Below, piece after piece: positions 54,953-62,995 of a stretch of DNA of 64,000 nt. The DNA lies in NCBI RefSeq assembly GCF_029892485.1, contig NZ_JARXVG010000002.1, positions 1 through 64,000 of the forward strand, read 5' to 3'. Within the stretch, counting starts at the first letter, position 1. Each line of letters opens with the position of its first letter. The notes beneath the pieces were generated by a model. It saw nothing but the letters and a program-made list of their open reading frames with translations, searched no databases and had not been told where the DNA came from. Origin of the DNA: Variovorax boronicumulans (lineage in GTDB: Bacteria; Pseudomonadota; Gammaproteobacteria; Burkholderiales; Burkholderiaceae_C). The position numbers were made by a program, and so were the translations under genes.

Positions 54953-55933
54953 ATGCGTATCTATGTTGCAGGTCATCGCGGGATGGTGGGCCAGACGCTC
55001 ACGAGGCGCCTGGCCGGACTCGGCCACGAGGTGGTGACGCGAACGCGCGCGGAGCTCGACCTGCTGGACCAGGCGGCGGTGGCGCGCTTCTTCGCGACCG
55101 AGCGGATCGACCAGGTCTACGTGGCGGCCGCCAAGGTCGGCGGCATCCACGCCAACATGACCTACCCCGCGCAGTTCATCTACGAGAACCTGATGATCGC
55201 GGCCAACATCACGCACCAGGCTTTTGCCGCGGACGTCAAGCGGCTGCTGTTCCTCGGCTCCAGCTGCATCTATCCGCGGCTGGCCGACCAGCCGATCCGG
55301 GAAGACGCGCTGCTCACCGGCAAGCTGGAGCCGACCAACGAGCCTTACGCGATCGCCAAGATCGCGGGCATCAAGCTGTGCGAGAGCTACAACCGGCAGT
55401 ACGGCGCCACCCACGGCATCGACTACCGCAGCGTGATGCCGAGCAACCTGTACGGGCCCGGCGACAACTACCACCTGGAGAACAGCCACGTGGTGCCCGC
55501 GCTGATCCAGCGCTTCCACCTGGCCAAGATCAGCCGAGCGCCCAGCGTGCTGATCTGGGGCAGCGGCCGCGCGCGGCGCGAGTTCCTGTATGTGGACGAC
55601 ATGGTCGAGGGGTGCCTGGACGTGATGAACCTGCCGCGCGCGGCCTACGACCATCACACCGACCCGATGCGTGGCCACATCAACCTGGGCACCGGCGAGG
55701 ACGTGTCGATCGCCGAGCTGGTGGAGCTGATCCGCGAAGTGGTGGGCTACGAGGGCAGCATCCGCTACGACCTCGCGCAGCCCGACGGGGCGCCCCGCAA
55801 GCTGCTGGACGTCTCGCGCGCCGCCACCTTCGGCTGGCGCGCCACGGTGCCGCTGGCCGAGGGCCTGCGCCGCACCTATGCGGACTACCAGAAGGCCGCG
55901 CGGTCGACCGAAGCGGTCGCCGAGCACGCCTGA
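54953..55933 (+). CDS. fcl: GDP-L-fucose synthase
   Basis: Short-chain dehydrogenase of 326 aa. NADP site GHRGMVG at the N-terminus, GSSCIYP with the active Ser/Cys, YAIAK with Tyr and Lys, and NLYGPGDNY and HVVPALI with the His are all classical for GDP-4-keto-6-deoxymannose epimerase-reductase. It makes GDP-L-fucose, so the polysaccharide probably contains L-fucose. The partner gmd (GDP-mannose dehydratase) is not in the window. Confidence 0.94.
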   Translation: MRIYVAGHRGMVGQTLTRRLAGLGHEVVTRTRAELDLLDQAAVARFFATERIDQVYVAAAKVGGIHANMTYPAQFIYENLMIAANITHQAFAADVKRLLFLGSSCIYPRLADQPIREDALLTGKLEPTNEPYAIAKIAGIKLCESYNRQYGATHGIDYRSVMPSNLYGPGDNYHLENSHVVPALIQRFHLAKISRAPSVLIWGSGRARREFLYVDDMVEGCLDVMNLPRAAYDHHTDPMRGHINLGTGEDVSIAELVELIREVVGYEGSIRYDLAQPDGAPRKLLDVSRAATFGWRATVPLAEGLRRTYADYQKAARSTEAVAEHA

Positions 55934-55955
55934 AGCCCGCAACCCGGAAGCTGCC

Positions 55956-57308
55956 ATGAGAACCCTCACCTTCTGGTTCGGCATCGCCTCTGCGCTGCTC
56001 TGCGGGCTGGTCGATCCCGTCTGGGGCTATGCGGCCGTGTTCGTGCTGGCGGCGGTGCAGCTGTCGATGCTCGGCGCCGCGAGCGACAGCGTGTTCCTGC
56101 TGATCCACTACACGGTGGTTCTCATCTACTTCTCGCTCGCCCCTGCGATGCAGATCGCCGCGGACGTCGACTTCTGGGAAGTGGGCATCCTCGGCCGTGC
56201 CGCGCACACGCAGGCGCTGGTGCTGCTGCTGCTGTACATGGCCGGCGTGGAGGCCGCGCGCCTGGGCATGCCCGTGCGGCCGCCGGTGCACGGGCCGCGC
56301 GATGCCGACCGCGGCGTGGGCGTGGCCCACCCCTTCCTGCTGCTCCTGAGCTGCTCGCTCGCGGCGTTCGCGGCGCTCTTCATCCGGCCCGACCTCAACT
56401 TCGTGGCGCGCGGCGTGATCGCCGACGACGAGAGCCTGCCGATCGAGTTCATCGCCTATTCCACGATTCCCAAGCTGGTGGTGCTGATGTGCTTCGTGGC
56501 GCTCGCGATCCATGCGGTGCGCCAGCGCACGCTGTGGGCCTGGTGCGCGGCGGGCCTGGCGTTCGCGCTGGCCGCCCTGGCCGCGAACCCGGTCAACACG
56601 GCGCGCCAGATCATCCTGATCGGGTTGCTGCCGCTGCTCATCCATGCGATTGCGCGCAGCCACCGCTGGACGCTCGCGGCCGTGGTCTTCGGCGCCATCG
56701 CGGGCCTGGGCCCGGTGCTGAACCTGATCTCGCGCGATGCCATGTGGGGCGCGAGCCTGGAGTCGTTTCCGTTCAGCCAGGACTTCGATGCGATGTTCGT
56801 GGTGGCGGGCCTGCTGGAGCGCGCGCCCTCGCCCGATGCCGGCTTCGGGCGCTACCTGCTGTCGGCCCTCTCGTTCTTCCTGCCGCGCGACCTGAAGATG
56901 TTTCCGGGCTACGACCCGCTCGGCTGGTCGGCGGTGGCCGCCAATTTCTCGCAGAGCAACCTGTCGCTGCCGCCGTTCGCCACCGCGTACTTCGACTTCG
57001 GGCTGCTGGGCCCGGCGCTGCTGGGCTTCGCGCTCTCGGCGGGCTTCCGGAGCGTCGACCGCATCGTCGATCCGCGCCGTGCGCTGAGCGCCACCTACCT
57101 GTGCGCGCTGGTGATGCTGGCGGCCTACGTGCCATTCATGCGCGGCCCGATCCTGGGCTGGGGACCGTTCGCCGCATCGGGGTTGATCGCCGCGCTGGTC
57201 GCGGGCTGCCTGAGTTCGTGGTTCCGGCGCGCGGCGCGCATGCGGGCTCGCCAGCCGGTCCACGAGCCGGCGCTCGATGCGCCGCGCCTGGGCGCCCCCG
57301 CCGCGTGA
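55956..57308 (+). CDS. polysaccharide polymerase (Wzy-like) membrane protein
   Basis: Protein of 450 aa with about ten hydrophobic segments and a large loop between about residues 250 and 340 (ending near DPLGWSAVAANFSQSNLS), the usual look of Wzy polymerases and O-antigen ligases. Sequence in this family is poorly conserved, so the call rests on topology and on its place in a Wzx/Wzy-type locus. It would join repeat units on the periplasmic side. ATG at 55956 is 23 bp after the fucose gene. Confidence 0.72.
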   Translation: MRTLTFWFGIASALLCGLVDPVWGYAAVFVLAAVQLSMLGAASDSVFLLIHYTVVLIYFSLAPAMQIAADVDFWEVGILGRAAHTQALVLLLLYMAGVEAARLGMPVRPPVHGPRDADRGVGVAHPFLLLLSCSLAAFAALFIRPDLNFVARGVIADDESLPIEFIAYSTIPKLVVLMCFVALAIHAVRQRTLWAWCAAGLAFALAALAANPVNTARQIILIGLLPLLIHAIARSHRWTLAAVVFGAIAGLGPVLNLISRDAMWGASLESFPFSQDFDAMFVVAGLLERAPSPDAGFGRYLLSALSFFLPRDLKMFPGYDPLGWSAVAANFSQSNLSLPPFATAYFDFGLLGPALLGFALSAGFRSVDRIVDPRRALSATYLCALVMLAAYVPFMRGPILGWGPFAASGLIAALVAGCLSSWFRRAARMRARQPVHEPALDAPRLGAPAA

Positions 57309-57334
57309 AAGAAAGAGAAAGAAAGAAAGCGCCC

Positions 57335-58429
57335 ATGGCCACCTATCTCTTCTACGACACCATCCGGCTGAACAGGTCGGCGGGCGGCGTGCTCAACGTG
57401 TCCGAGGTGCTGCTGCGCAGCATGCGCCTGTCGCCCGACGACAAGGTGCAGCCGGTGAGCGAACGCCACCCCTTCGTCTACGAGGCCGCGCGCCGGCTGC
57501 GCATCAGCCGCTTCGTGCTCGACATCCTGCTCTACAACTTCCACCGCGTGCGCGCATGGTTCTCGGGCGAGCGGATGTTCTCGCTGTTCCCGAACTACTT
57601 CCTGCCGTTCTCGCCGCTCGGGCGCCACGCCGATTCGATCGTGGTGGTGCACGACCTTCAGTACAAGTCGTACCCGCAGTACTTCACGCCCGCCAAGCGC
57701 CTCTGGCTCGACTGGAGCCTGCGCCGCATCGCACGCAGCGCGGCCGACGTGGTGTTCATCAGCAGAAGCAGCCAGGAAGATTTCGAGCGGCACTTCGCAC
57801 GCTGCGCGCGTCCGGCGGTGATCTTCAATCCGGTGGACGCGGGACCGGGCGGCCGCGGCCGCGAGAACGCCGCAGACGAGACCGCGACCCAAGGCGACCG
57901 CTACCTGATCGCGGCCTACCACTACTACCCGCACAAGAACTTCGGCGGCATCCTGAAGTTGTTCGAGCGCATGAAGCGCGAGGGCCTGGTCGACTGCCTG
58001 GACATCACCGGCAACGGCGCGGCCGAGGTCGAACGGATGATCGCCACCCAGGCGCCCGCGCTGCGCGACAGCGTGCGGCACCGCGGACTGGTTCCGCGCG
58101 ACGAACTTCTCCGGCTGTACCGCGGGGCGGCGGCATTCATCTCGCTCTCCACCTTCGAGGGCTTCAACCTGTCGGCGGCCGAGGCGGCCACGCTGGGCGT
58201 GCCGCTGCTGCTCTCGGACATTCCGGTGCACCGGGAGTTGTTCGCCGGCTACGGGTTCTTCATCGGCAGCGAGGCGTGCGATCTCGCACCGGTGGCGCGC
58301 TACCTGGCCGAGCACCAGCGCACGCGCCCGACGTGGCAGCACTCGCGCGACTGCGTGCCGAGCGCGGTGGCCGCGAGCTACTTCACGCTGAAGCGCCGGC
58401 CCGCTCCGCTGACGGAGGCGATGCAATGA
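57335..58429 (+). CDS. glycosyltransferase family 4 protein
   Basis: Protein of 364 aa. The GT-B fold is marked by DRYLIAAYHYYPHKNF, GLVPRDELLRLYRGAAAF and the E-x7-E region STFEGFNLSAAEAATLG. It adds a sugar to the lipid-linked repeat unit. ATG at 57335 is used; a GTG at 57305, overlapping the wzy stop as GTGA, is in frame and would add ten residues encoded by a GAAA-type repeat. Sugar donor unknown. Confidence 0.88.
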   Translation: MATYLFYDTIRLNRSAGGVLNVSEVLLRSMRLSPDDKVQPVSERHPFVYEAARRLRISRFVLDILLYNFHRVRAWFSGERMFSLFPNYFLPFSPLGRHADSIVVVHDLQYKSYPQYFTPAKRLWLDWSLRRIARSAADVVFISRSSQEDFERHFARCARPAVIFNPVDAGPGGRGRENAADETATQGDRYLIAAYHYYPHKNFGGILKLFERMKREGLVDCLDITGNGAAEVERMIATQAPALRDSVRHRGLVPRDELLRLYRGAAAFISLSTFEGFNLSAAEAATLGVPLLLSDIPVHRELFAGYGFFIGSEACDLAPVARYLAEHQRTRPTWQHSRDCVPSAVAASYFTLKRRPAPLTEAMQ

Positions 58430-59433
58430 CGAACCGCGAGCGCCCAGGAGCCGTTCTTCTTCGCCGGCTCGCCGCCGTCGCGCTCGCGATGGCCGCATGG
58501 CACCTGCCTGCGCAGGCGGCGACGCCCAAGGTTCAACCCGCCCAAACTGCTGCATCCGCTGAATCTGCATCAGCCGGCAAGGCCGTCCCCGGCTTCGGCG
58601 TGATGGTGCATTACCTGCCCGACAAGCAGTCCGCCGGCGAGATCGCGCGCTTCGACGCCGAGGCCCTGGCGGCCTCGCTCGCCGAGATGCGCGCGAGCTA
58701 TCTCATCCTCACCCTCGGACAGAACAACGGCCAGTTCAACGCGCCCAATGCCGCGCTCGAGACGCTGTGCCCGCGCAGCGCCAGGAACCGCGCGCCGCGC
58801 GACCTGCCGCTGGCGATCGGGCGGGCGCTGCAGCGCCACGACATCGCACTGATCCTGTACCTGCCGTTCCGCGCGCCGCAGGCGGACCCCTACCTGATGG
58901 AATGCCTGGGCGACATCTCGGAGCAACTGCCGCCGCCGCCGCGCTTCATCGCCGCCTGGTCGGCGGTGATCAAGGACTGGTCGGACCACTACGGCCCGCT
59001 CGCCACCGGCTGGTGGTTCGATGGTGTCTACAACACCACGGGCATGACGGCGGACGACTGGGGCAAGCTGTGCGCGGCCGCCCGCAGCGGCGCATCGAAC
59101 CGGTGGCTGGCCTTCAACGCCGGAGAGGGCCAGGCGCGCTTCAGCCTCAAGAGCGCGCCCTGCCAGAACCTCATGGCGGGCGAGTACATGCGTCCGACCG
59201 CCCGCCTGGTGTCGCCGCCCTCCGAGCTCAGGCTGCACGTGCTCACGCCGCTGGCCGCGTCCTGGGGCCGGCCGGGCAGCGCGCGGTTCTCGGCCGCGCA
59301 GCTGCGCGGCTGGATCGGCGATGCGACCGCCGCCGGCGGCATGTTCACGCTGGACCTGCCGCTGGACGACAACTTCCATTTCCTGCCCGCGCACGTGGCG
59401 CTGGTGCGCAGCGCCACCGCGCCGCGGCCCTGA
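58426..59433 (+). CDS. secreted protein related to GH29 alpha-L-fucosidases
   Basis: Protein of 335 aa with a Sec signal peptide (about residues 1-32, ending PAQAA). The domain has GFGVMVHYLPD, SYLILTLGQNNGQFNAPN and GWWFDGVYNTTG; this GVMVH...WWFDG pattern is that of GH29 fucosidases, where Asp in WFDG is the nucleophile. Family membership is inferred from these motifs only. With GDP-fucose synthase in the same operon, it could trim fucose from, or edit, the polysaccharide in the periplasm. It overlaps the preceding glycosyltransferase gene by ATGA. Confidence 0.65.
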   Translation: MTNRERPGAVLLRRLAAVALAMAAWHLPAQAATPKVQPAQTAASAESASAGKAVPGFGVMVHYLPDKQSAGEIARFDAEALAASLAEMRASYLILTLGQNNGQFNAPNAALETLCPRSARNRAPRDLPLAIGRALQRHDIALILYLPFRAPQADPYLMECLGDISEQLPPPPRFIAAWSAVIKDWSDHYGPLATGWWFDGVYNTTGMTADDWGKLCAAARSGASNRWLAFNAGEGQARFSLKSAPCQNLMAGEYMRPTARLVSPPSELRLHVLTPLAASWGRPGSARFSAAQLRGWIGDATAAGGMFTLDLPLDDNFHFLPAHVALVRSATAPRP

Positions 59434-59464
59434 ACGCGCCCGTTCTCCAACCCATCGCTCCGCC

Positions 59465-60421
59465 ATGAACAACCCCCTTGCCTTCATCGTCGTGGAAGAC
59501 CGCCAGAACGACACGATGCGCCTGTGCCGCGAGGCAGCCGCCCGCGCCGGCGAGCACCTGCTCGTGCTGGGCGGCACCGAGGCCGGCTACGCGTACAAGC
59601 GCTTCTGCCAGGCCTACGTGCACCTGTCGAGCAACACGCCCGAGTTCGAGAAGATCTGCTTTCGGCGCTACTTCATCCTGGCCGGCTACCTGGCGGCGCA
59701 CCCCGAGTGCCGCGAATTCGTGCTGATCGACAGCGACGTGCTGCTGTTCCGCGGCGCCGGCGCGCACATTGCGAAGCTCGTGGGGAGCGCGGGCTTCTCC
59801 GGCTCCTTCATCCGGCCCGCCGACGGCTGGAACCCCTGCCAGATCTCGCCGCACGTGAGCTACTGGACGGCGGCGGCCCTGCACGATTTCGTCGCCCACC
59901 TCATCGAGACCTACACCACGCCGGCCGGCCTGCAGCAGCTGCGCGACATCGCCGGGCGCTTCGCGGCGCGCGGCGTGCGCGGCGGCGTCTCCGACATGAC
60001 GCTGCTCTACCTGTGGGCGGAGGCCTCCGGCAATGCGGCGCCGATCAACCGGGTGTTCGAGGGCCAGGTGATCGATCACAACATCAACGGCGGGACCAAC
60101 CATCTCGCAGGGGAGTTCCGCGTTCGCGGCGGCGCCAAGCGCCTCGCATTCGTCGACGGACGGCCCTGCCTGGAGACCACGGCCGGCGAGGCGGTGCGCG
60201 TGCTCGCATTGCATTTCCAGGGCTCCGCCAAGCGCGCGATGCGGCTCGCGCTGCATGGCCGGGTGCACGGCGTCGCTGCGCTGACCCAGGCGCTGCAGAT
60301 GGCGCGGCGGGCGAAGAACGCCGCCTTCGCCCTGGCGATGCGCGTGCGGCGCGCAGCCGATGTGCGCCCCTTCGCCGACGCATCGGGCGCTGAGTTCCCC
60401 GCGGACCGGAACGCACCATGA
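59465..60421 (+). CDS. putative GT-A type glycosyltransferase
   Basis: Protein of 318 aa without a signal peptide. FVLIDSDVLLFRG gives a DxD metal/sugar-nucleotide motif near residue 95, and a later ALHFQGSAKRA resembles the HxxGxxK element of family 8 transferases. I do not recognise a closer family. A further sugar transferase fits the locus. It overlaps the flippase gene by ATGA. Confidence 0.6.
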   Translation: MNNPLAFIVVEDRQNDTMRLCREAAARAGEHLLVLGGTEAGYAYKRFCQAYVHLSSNTPEFEKICFRRYFILAGYLAAHPECREFVLIDSDVLLFRGAGAHIAKLVGSAGFSGSFIRPADGWNPCQISPHVSYWTAAALHDFVAHLIETYTTPAGLQQLRDIAGRFAARGVRGGVSDMTLLYLWAEASGNAAPINRVFEGQVIDHNINGGTNHLAGEFRVRGGAKRLAFVDGRPCLETTAGEAVRVLALHFQGSAKRAMRLALHGRVHGVAALTQALQMARRAKNAAFALAMRVRRAADVRPFADASGAEFPADRNAP

Positions 60422-61677
60422 AAACGTCGGCCGGCGCCTCCTTCGCACTGCCGGGCGCGCGCATCGCGCGGCGCCTGGGCCTGGGCGCGCTCGCTTCGCG
60501 GCTCTACGTGTACCTGTCGGGTTTTCTCGCGATCTTTCTCATGGCAGCCGAGGTCGCACCCGCGCGCTTCGGCGAGTACTCGATCTACCAGTCGGTGCTG
60601 GAAGTGGCGCTGGTGGTGGGAACGCTGGGCAGCGCGCTGCTGTTCTCGCGCAACGCCGCGAGCGTGCCGCCCGCCGTGACGCGCGGCGACCTGGTGCGCA
60701 CGCTGGCCATCGGGCTGCCGCTCGCCACGGTGCTCGCGGCCATCATCGTGAGCGCGCAGCGGCTGCCGGTGGCCGGCATGCCCTTCGCGCTGGTCGCGGC
60801 GACGCTCGCGGTCTTCGCGTTCAACAGCCTGCGCCTGTCGTACAGCCGGGGCCTGGGCAACGCGGGGCTGCTCAACCTGGAGTCCGGCCTGCGCTCGACG
60901 CTGCTGGTGCTGGGCGTGGCCGCGCTCGCTGCGTTCCATTTCGAGATCGGCGTGGCGCAGCTGCTGGCCATCAACCTGCTCGCCTTCGTGCTCGTGTGCG
61001 CGGCCGTTGGCCTGCCGGTGAATGGCCCGGCGCCCCCAGCCGGAAAGCCCGCGCTCGATCTCCCGTCGCAAGCCCATGCCACCGTGTATGCGCTGCTGAC
61101 CTTCCTGCTGCGCAAGTCGGACCTGCTGGTCATCGCCCTCTTCATGCCGCTGGGCTATGTGGGTGCGTTCAAGCTGGCCTTCCTGCTTGCGGAAGCGCCC
61201 TCGCAGTTCGTGCAGGCCTTCCTGGTCACCAAGACGCCCGCCATGCTGAACGCCACCTCGGGCGACGCGGCGGCCGCGGCAACGCTGCGGCTGGCGCGGC
61301 ATTCGTTCCTGCTCGGTTGCGTGCTGTTCGCGGTGCTCGCGGGCGTGCTGGCGGTGGCCGCGCCGCTGCTGAAGGTCGGCGGCCAGGCGATGGACATCTT
61401 CGTGTGCATCGCGCCCTATTTCCTGCTGCGCACCTACACGGTCCACCACGAGATGGTGCTCGCGCTCAACACCCCGGTGGGTTCGCTCGGGCGATGGGCG
61501 CTGCTGGAAGTGGCGCTGCGGATGGCCTCCTACGGCGCCGTGATCGCGCTCTTTCCGGACCGGCCGCACTACGTGTTCTTTATCGCCTTCTTCTCCGACC
61601 TGCTGCTGTACGAGCTGCGCATGCGTGCGCTGTTCGGCTTCTTTCCGCTGCTTCGCCTGCTTCGCCCGGTCCATTGA
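60418..61677 (+). CDS. polysaccharide flippase (Wzx-like, MATE/MVF superfamily)
   Basis: Membrane protein of 419 aa with about twelve hydrophobic segments, starting with RLYVYLSGFLAIFLMAAEVAP and containing LLTFLLRKSDLLVIALFMPLGYVGAFKLAF (cited in part), a typical layout of oligosaccharide translocases. It would flip the lipid-linked repeat unit, perhaps with its peptide decoration, to the periplasm. Called from topology and context. Confidence 0.82.
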   Translation: MKTSAGASFALPGARIARRLGLGALASRLYVYLSGFLAIFLMAAEVAPARFGEYSIYQSVLEVALVVGTLGSALLFSRNAASVPPAVTRGDLVRTLAIGLPLATVLAAIIVSAQRLPVAGMPFALVAATLAVFAFNSLRLSYSRGLGNAGLLNLESGLRSTLLVLGVAALAAFHFEIGVAQLLAINLLAFVLVCAAVGLPVNGPAPPAGKPALDLPSQAHATVYALLTFLLRKSDLLVIALFMPLGYVGAFKLAFLLAEAPSQFVQAFLVTKTPAMLNATSGDAAAAATLRLARHSFLLGCVLFAVLAGVLAVAAPLLKVGGQAMDIFVCIAPYFLLRTYTVHHEMVLALNTPVGSLGRWALLEVALRMASYGAVIALFPDRPHYVFFIAFFSDLLLYELRMRALFGFFPLLRLLRPVH

Positions 61678-61696
61678 GAGCCACTGAAAGGTGTCC

Positions 61697-62995
61697 GTGA
61701 AAATCCTGCTGTATTCGATGAACTTCATGCCCGAGCTCACGGGCATCGGCAAGTACTCCGGCGAGATGGCCGCATGGCTCGCCAGCCAGGGCCATGAGGT
61801 GCGCGTGATCGCGGCGCCGCCCTCCTTTCCGCAATGGAAGGTGTTCGAGGGGCACTCGGCCTGGGCCTACCGCAGGAGCGAAATCAACGGTTTCACCGTC
61901 TGGCGCGCGCCGACCTGGGTGCCCGCGCGGCCACGCACGCTCAGCCGCATGGCGCACCTGTTCTCGTTCATGCTGTCGAGCATGCCGCTGCTGCTGGCGC
62001 AGGCGCGCTGGAAGCCCGACCTCGTCTTCGTGGTGGAGCCGCCGCTGTTCTGCGCACCCGCGGTGCTGTTCTTCTCGAAGATGCTGGGCATCAAGTCGTG
62101 GCTGCACATCCAGGACTACGAGGTCGACGCGGCCTTCGGCCTGGGCTGGGTGCGCGGCGCGGGCGTGCGGCGCTTCGCGCTGTCGCTGGAGCGGTGGCTG
62201 CTCGCCCGGTTCAGCCGCGTCTCGACCATCTCCGGCGCCATGGCCGAGAAGGCCAGGGGCAAGGGCATCGAGGAGGCCCGGCTCGTGCTGTTTCCGAACT
62301 GGGTGGACGTCTCGGCGATCCGCCCGGGCGCACCCTCCTCGGAGGGTGCGTCGCCCGAAAGCGCCGGCGGCCACGGCTACAGGGCCGAACTCGGCATTCC
62401 GGCCGATGCGGTGGTCGTGCTCTATGCGGGCAGCCTGGGTTCCAAGCAGGGCATCGAGCTGCTGGGCGAGGCCGCGCAGCTGCTGGCGCATGCGCGCAGC
62501 ATCCATTTCGTGATCTGCGGCAACGGGCCGAGCCGCGGCCCGCTGATGTCGGCCTGCATCCGCCTGAAGAACGTGCACTTCCTGGACCTGCAGCCGGCCG
62601 AGCGGCTCAACGAGCTGCTGGGCATGGCCGACATCCATGTATTGCCGCAGCGCGCCGATGCCGCCGACCTGGTGATGCCTTCCAAGCTCGCCGGCATGCT
62701 CGCGAGCGGCAAGGCCGTGATCGTGACCGCGAACCCCGGCACCGAACTCAGCCGCGTGATGGCGGGCTGCGGCCTCGTGGTGCCACCCGGCGATGCGGCC
62801 GTGCTCGCCGATGCCATCGAGCAGCTCGCGCTCTCGCCCTCGGTGCGCGAGGCGCTGGGCGCGGCGGGCCGGGCGTTCGCCGTGTCGGAGCTGGACCAGC
62901 ACGCGATCCTCTCGCGCTTCGAGCAGGAGATGCTCCGCTGCGTCGCCGGCACGGAAGCCGCCCCCTGCAGCCCCTCTTTCGGAGTCAAGGGATGA
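61697..62995 (+). CDS. WcaI-like glycosyltransferase family 4
   Basis: Protein of 432 aa closely following the colanic-acid WcaI pattern: ILLYSMNFMPELTGIGKYSGEM (cited in part), APPSFPQWKVFEGH, DLVFVVEPPLFCAPA, LHIQDYEVDAAFGLG, FPNWVDVS and VMPSKLAGMLASGKAVI. WcaI is thought to add fucose in colanic acid, which agrees with the GDP-fucose synthase here. GTG at 61697 is chosen because AAAGG lies about six bases upstream; a GTG at 61691 is also in frame. Confidence 0.88.
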   Translation: MKILLYSMNFMPELTGIGKYSGEMAAWLASQGHEVRVIAAPPSFPQWKVFEGHSAWAYRRSEINGFTVWRAPTWVPARPRTLSRMAHLFSFMLSSMPLLLAQARWKPDLVFVVEPPLFCAPAVLFFSKMLGIKSWLHIQDYEVDAAFGLGWVRGAGVRRFALSLERWLLARFSRVSTISGAMAEKARGKGIEEARLVLFPNWVDVSAIRPGAPSSEGASPESAGGHGYRAELGIPADAVVVLYAGSLGSKQGIELLGEAAQLLAHARSIHFVICGNGPSRGPLMSACIRLKNVHFLDLQPAERLNELLGMADIHVLPQRADAADLVMPSKLAGMLASGKAVIVTANPGTELSRVMAGCGLVVPPGDAAVLADAIEQLALSPSVREALGAAGRAFAVSELDQHAILSRFEQEMLRCVAGTEAAPCSPSFGVKG

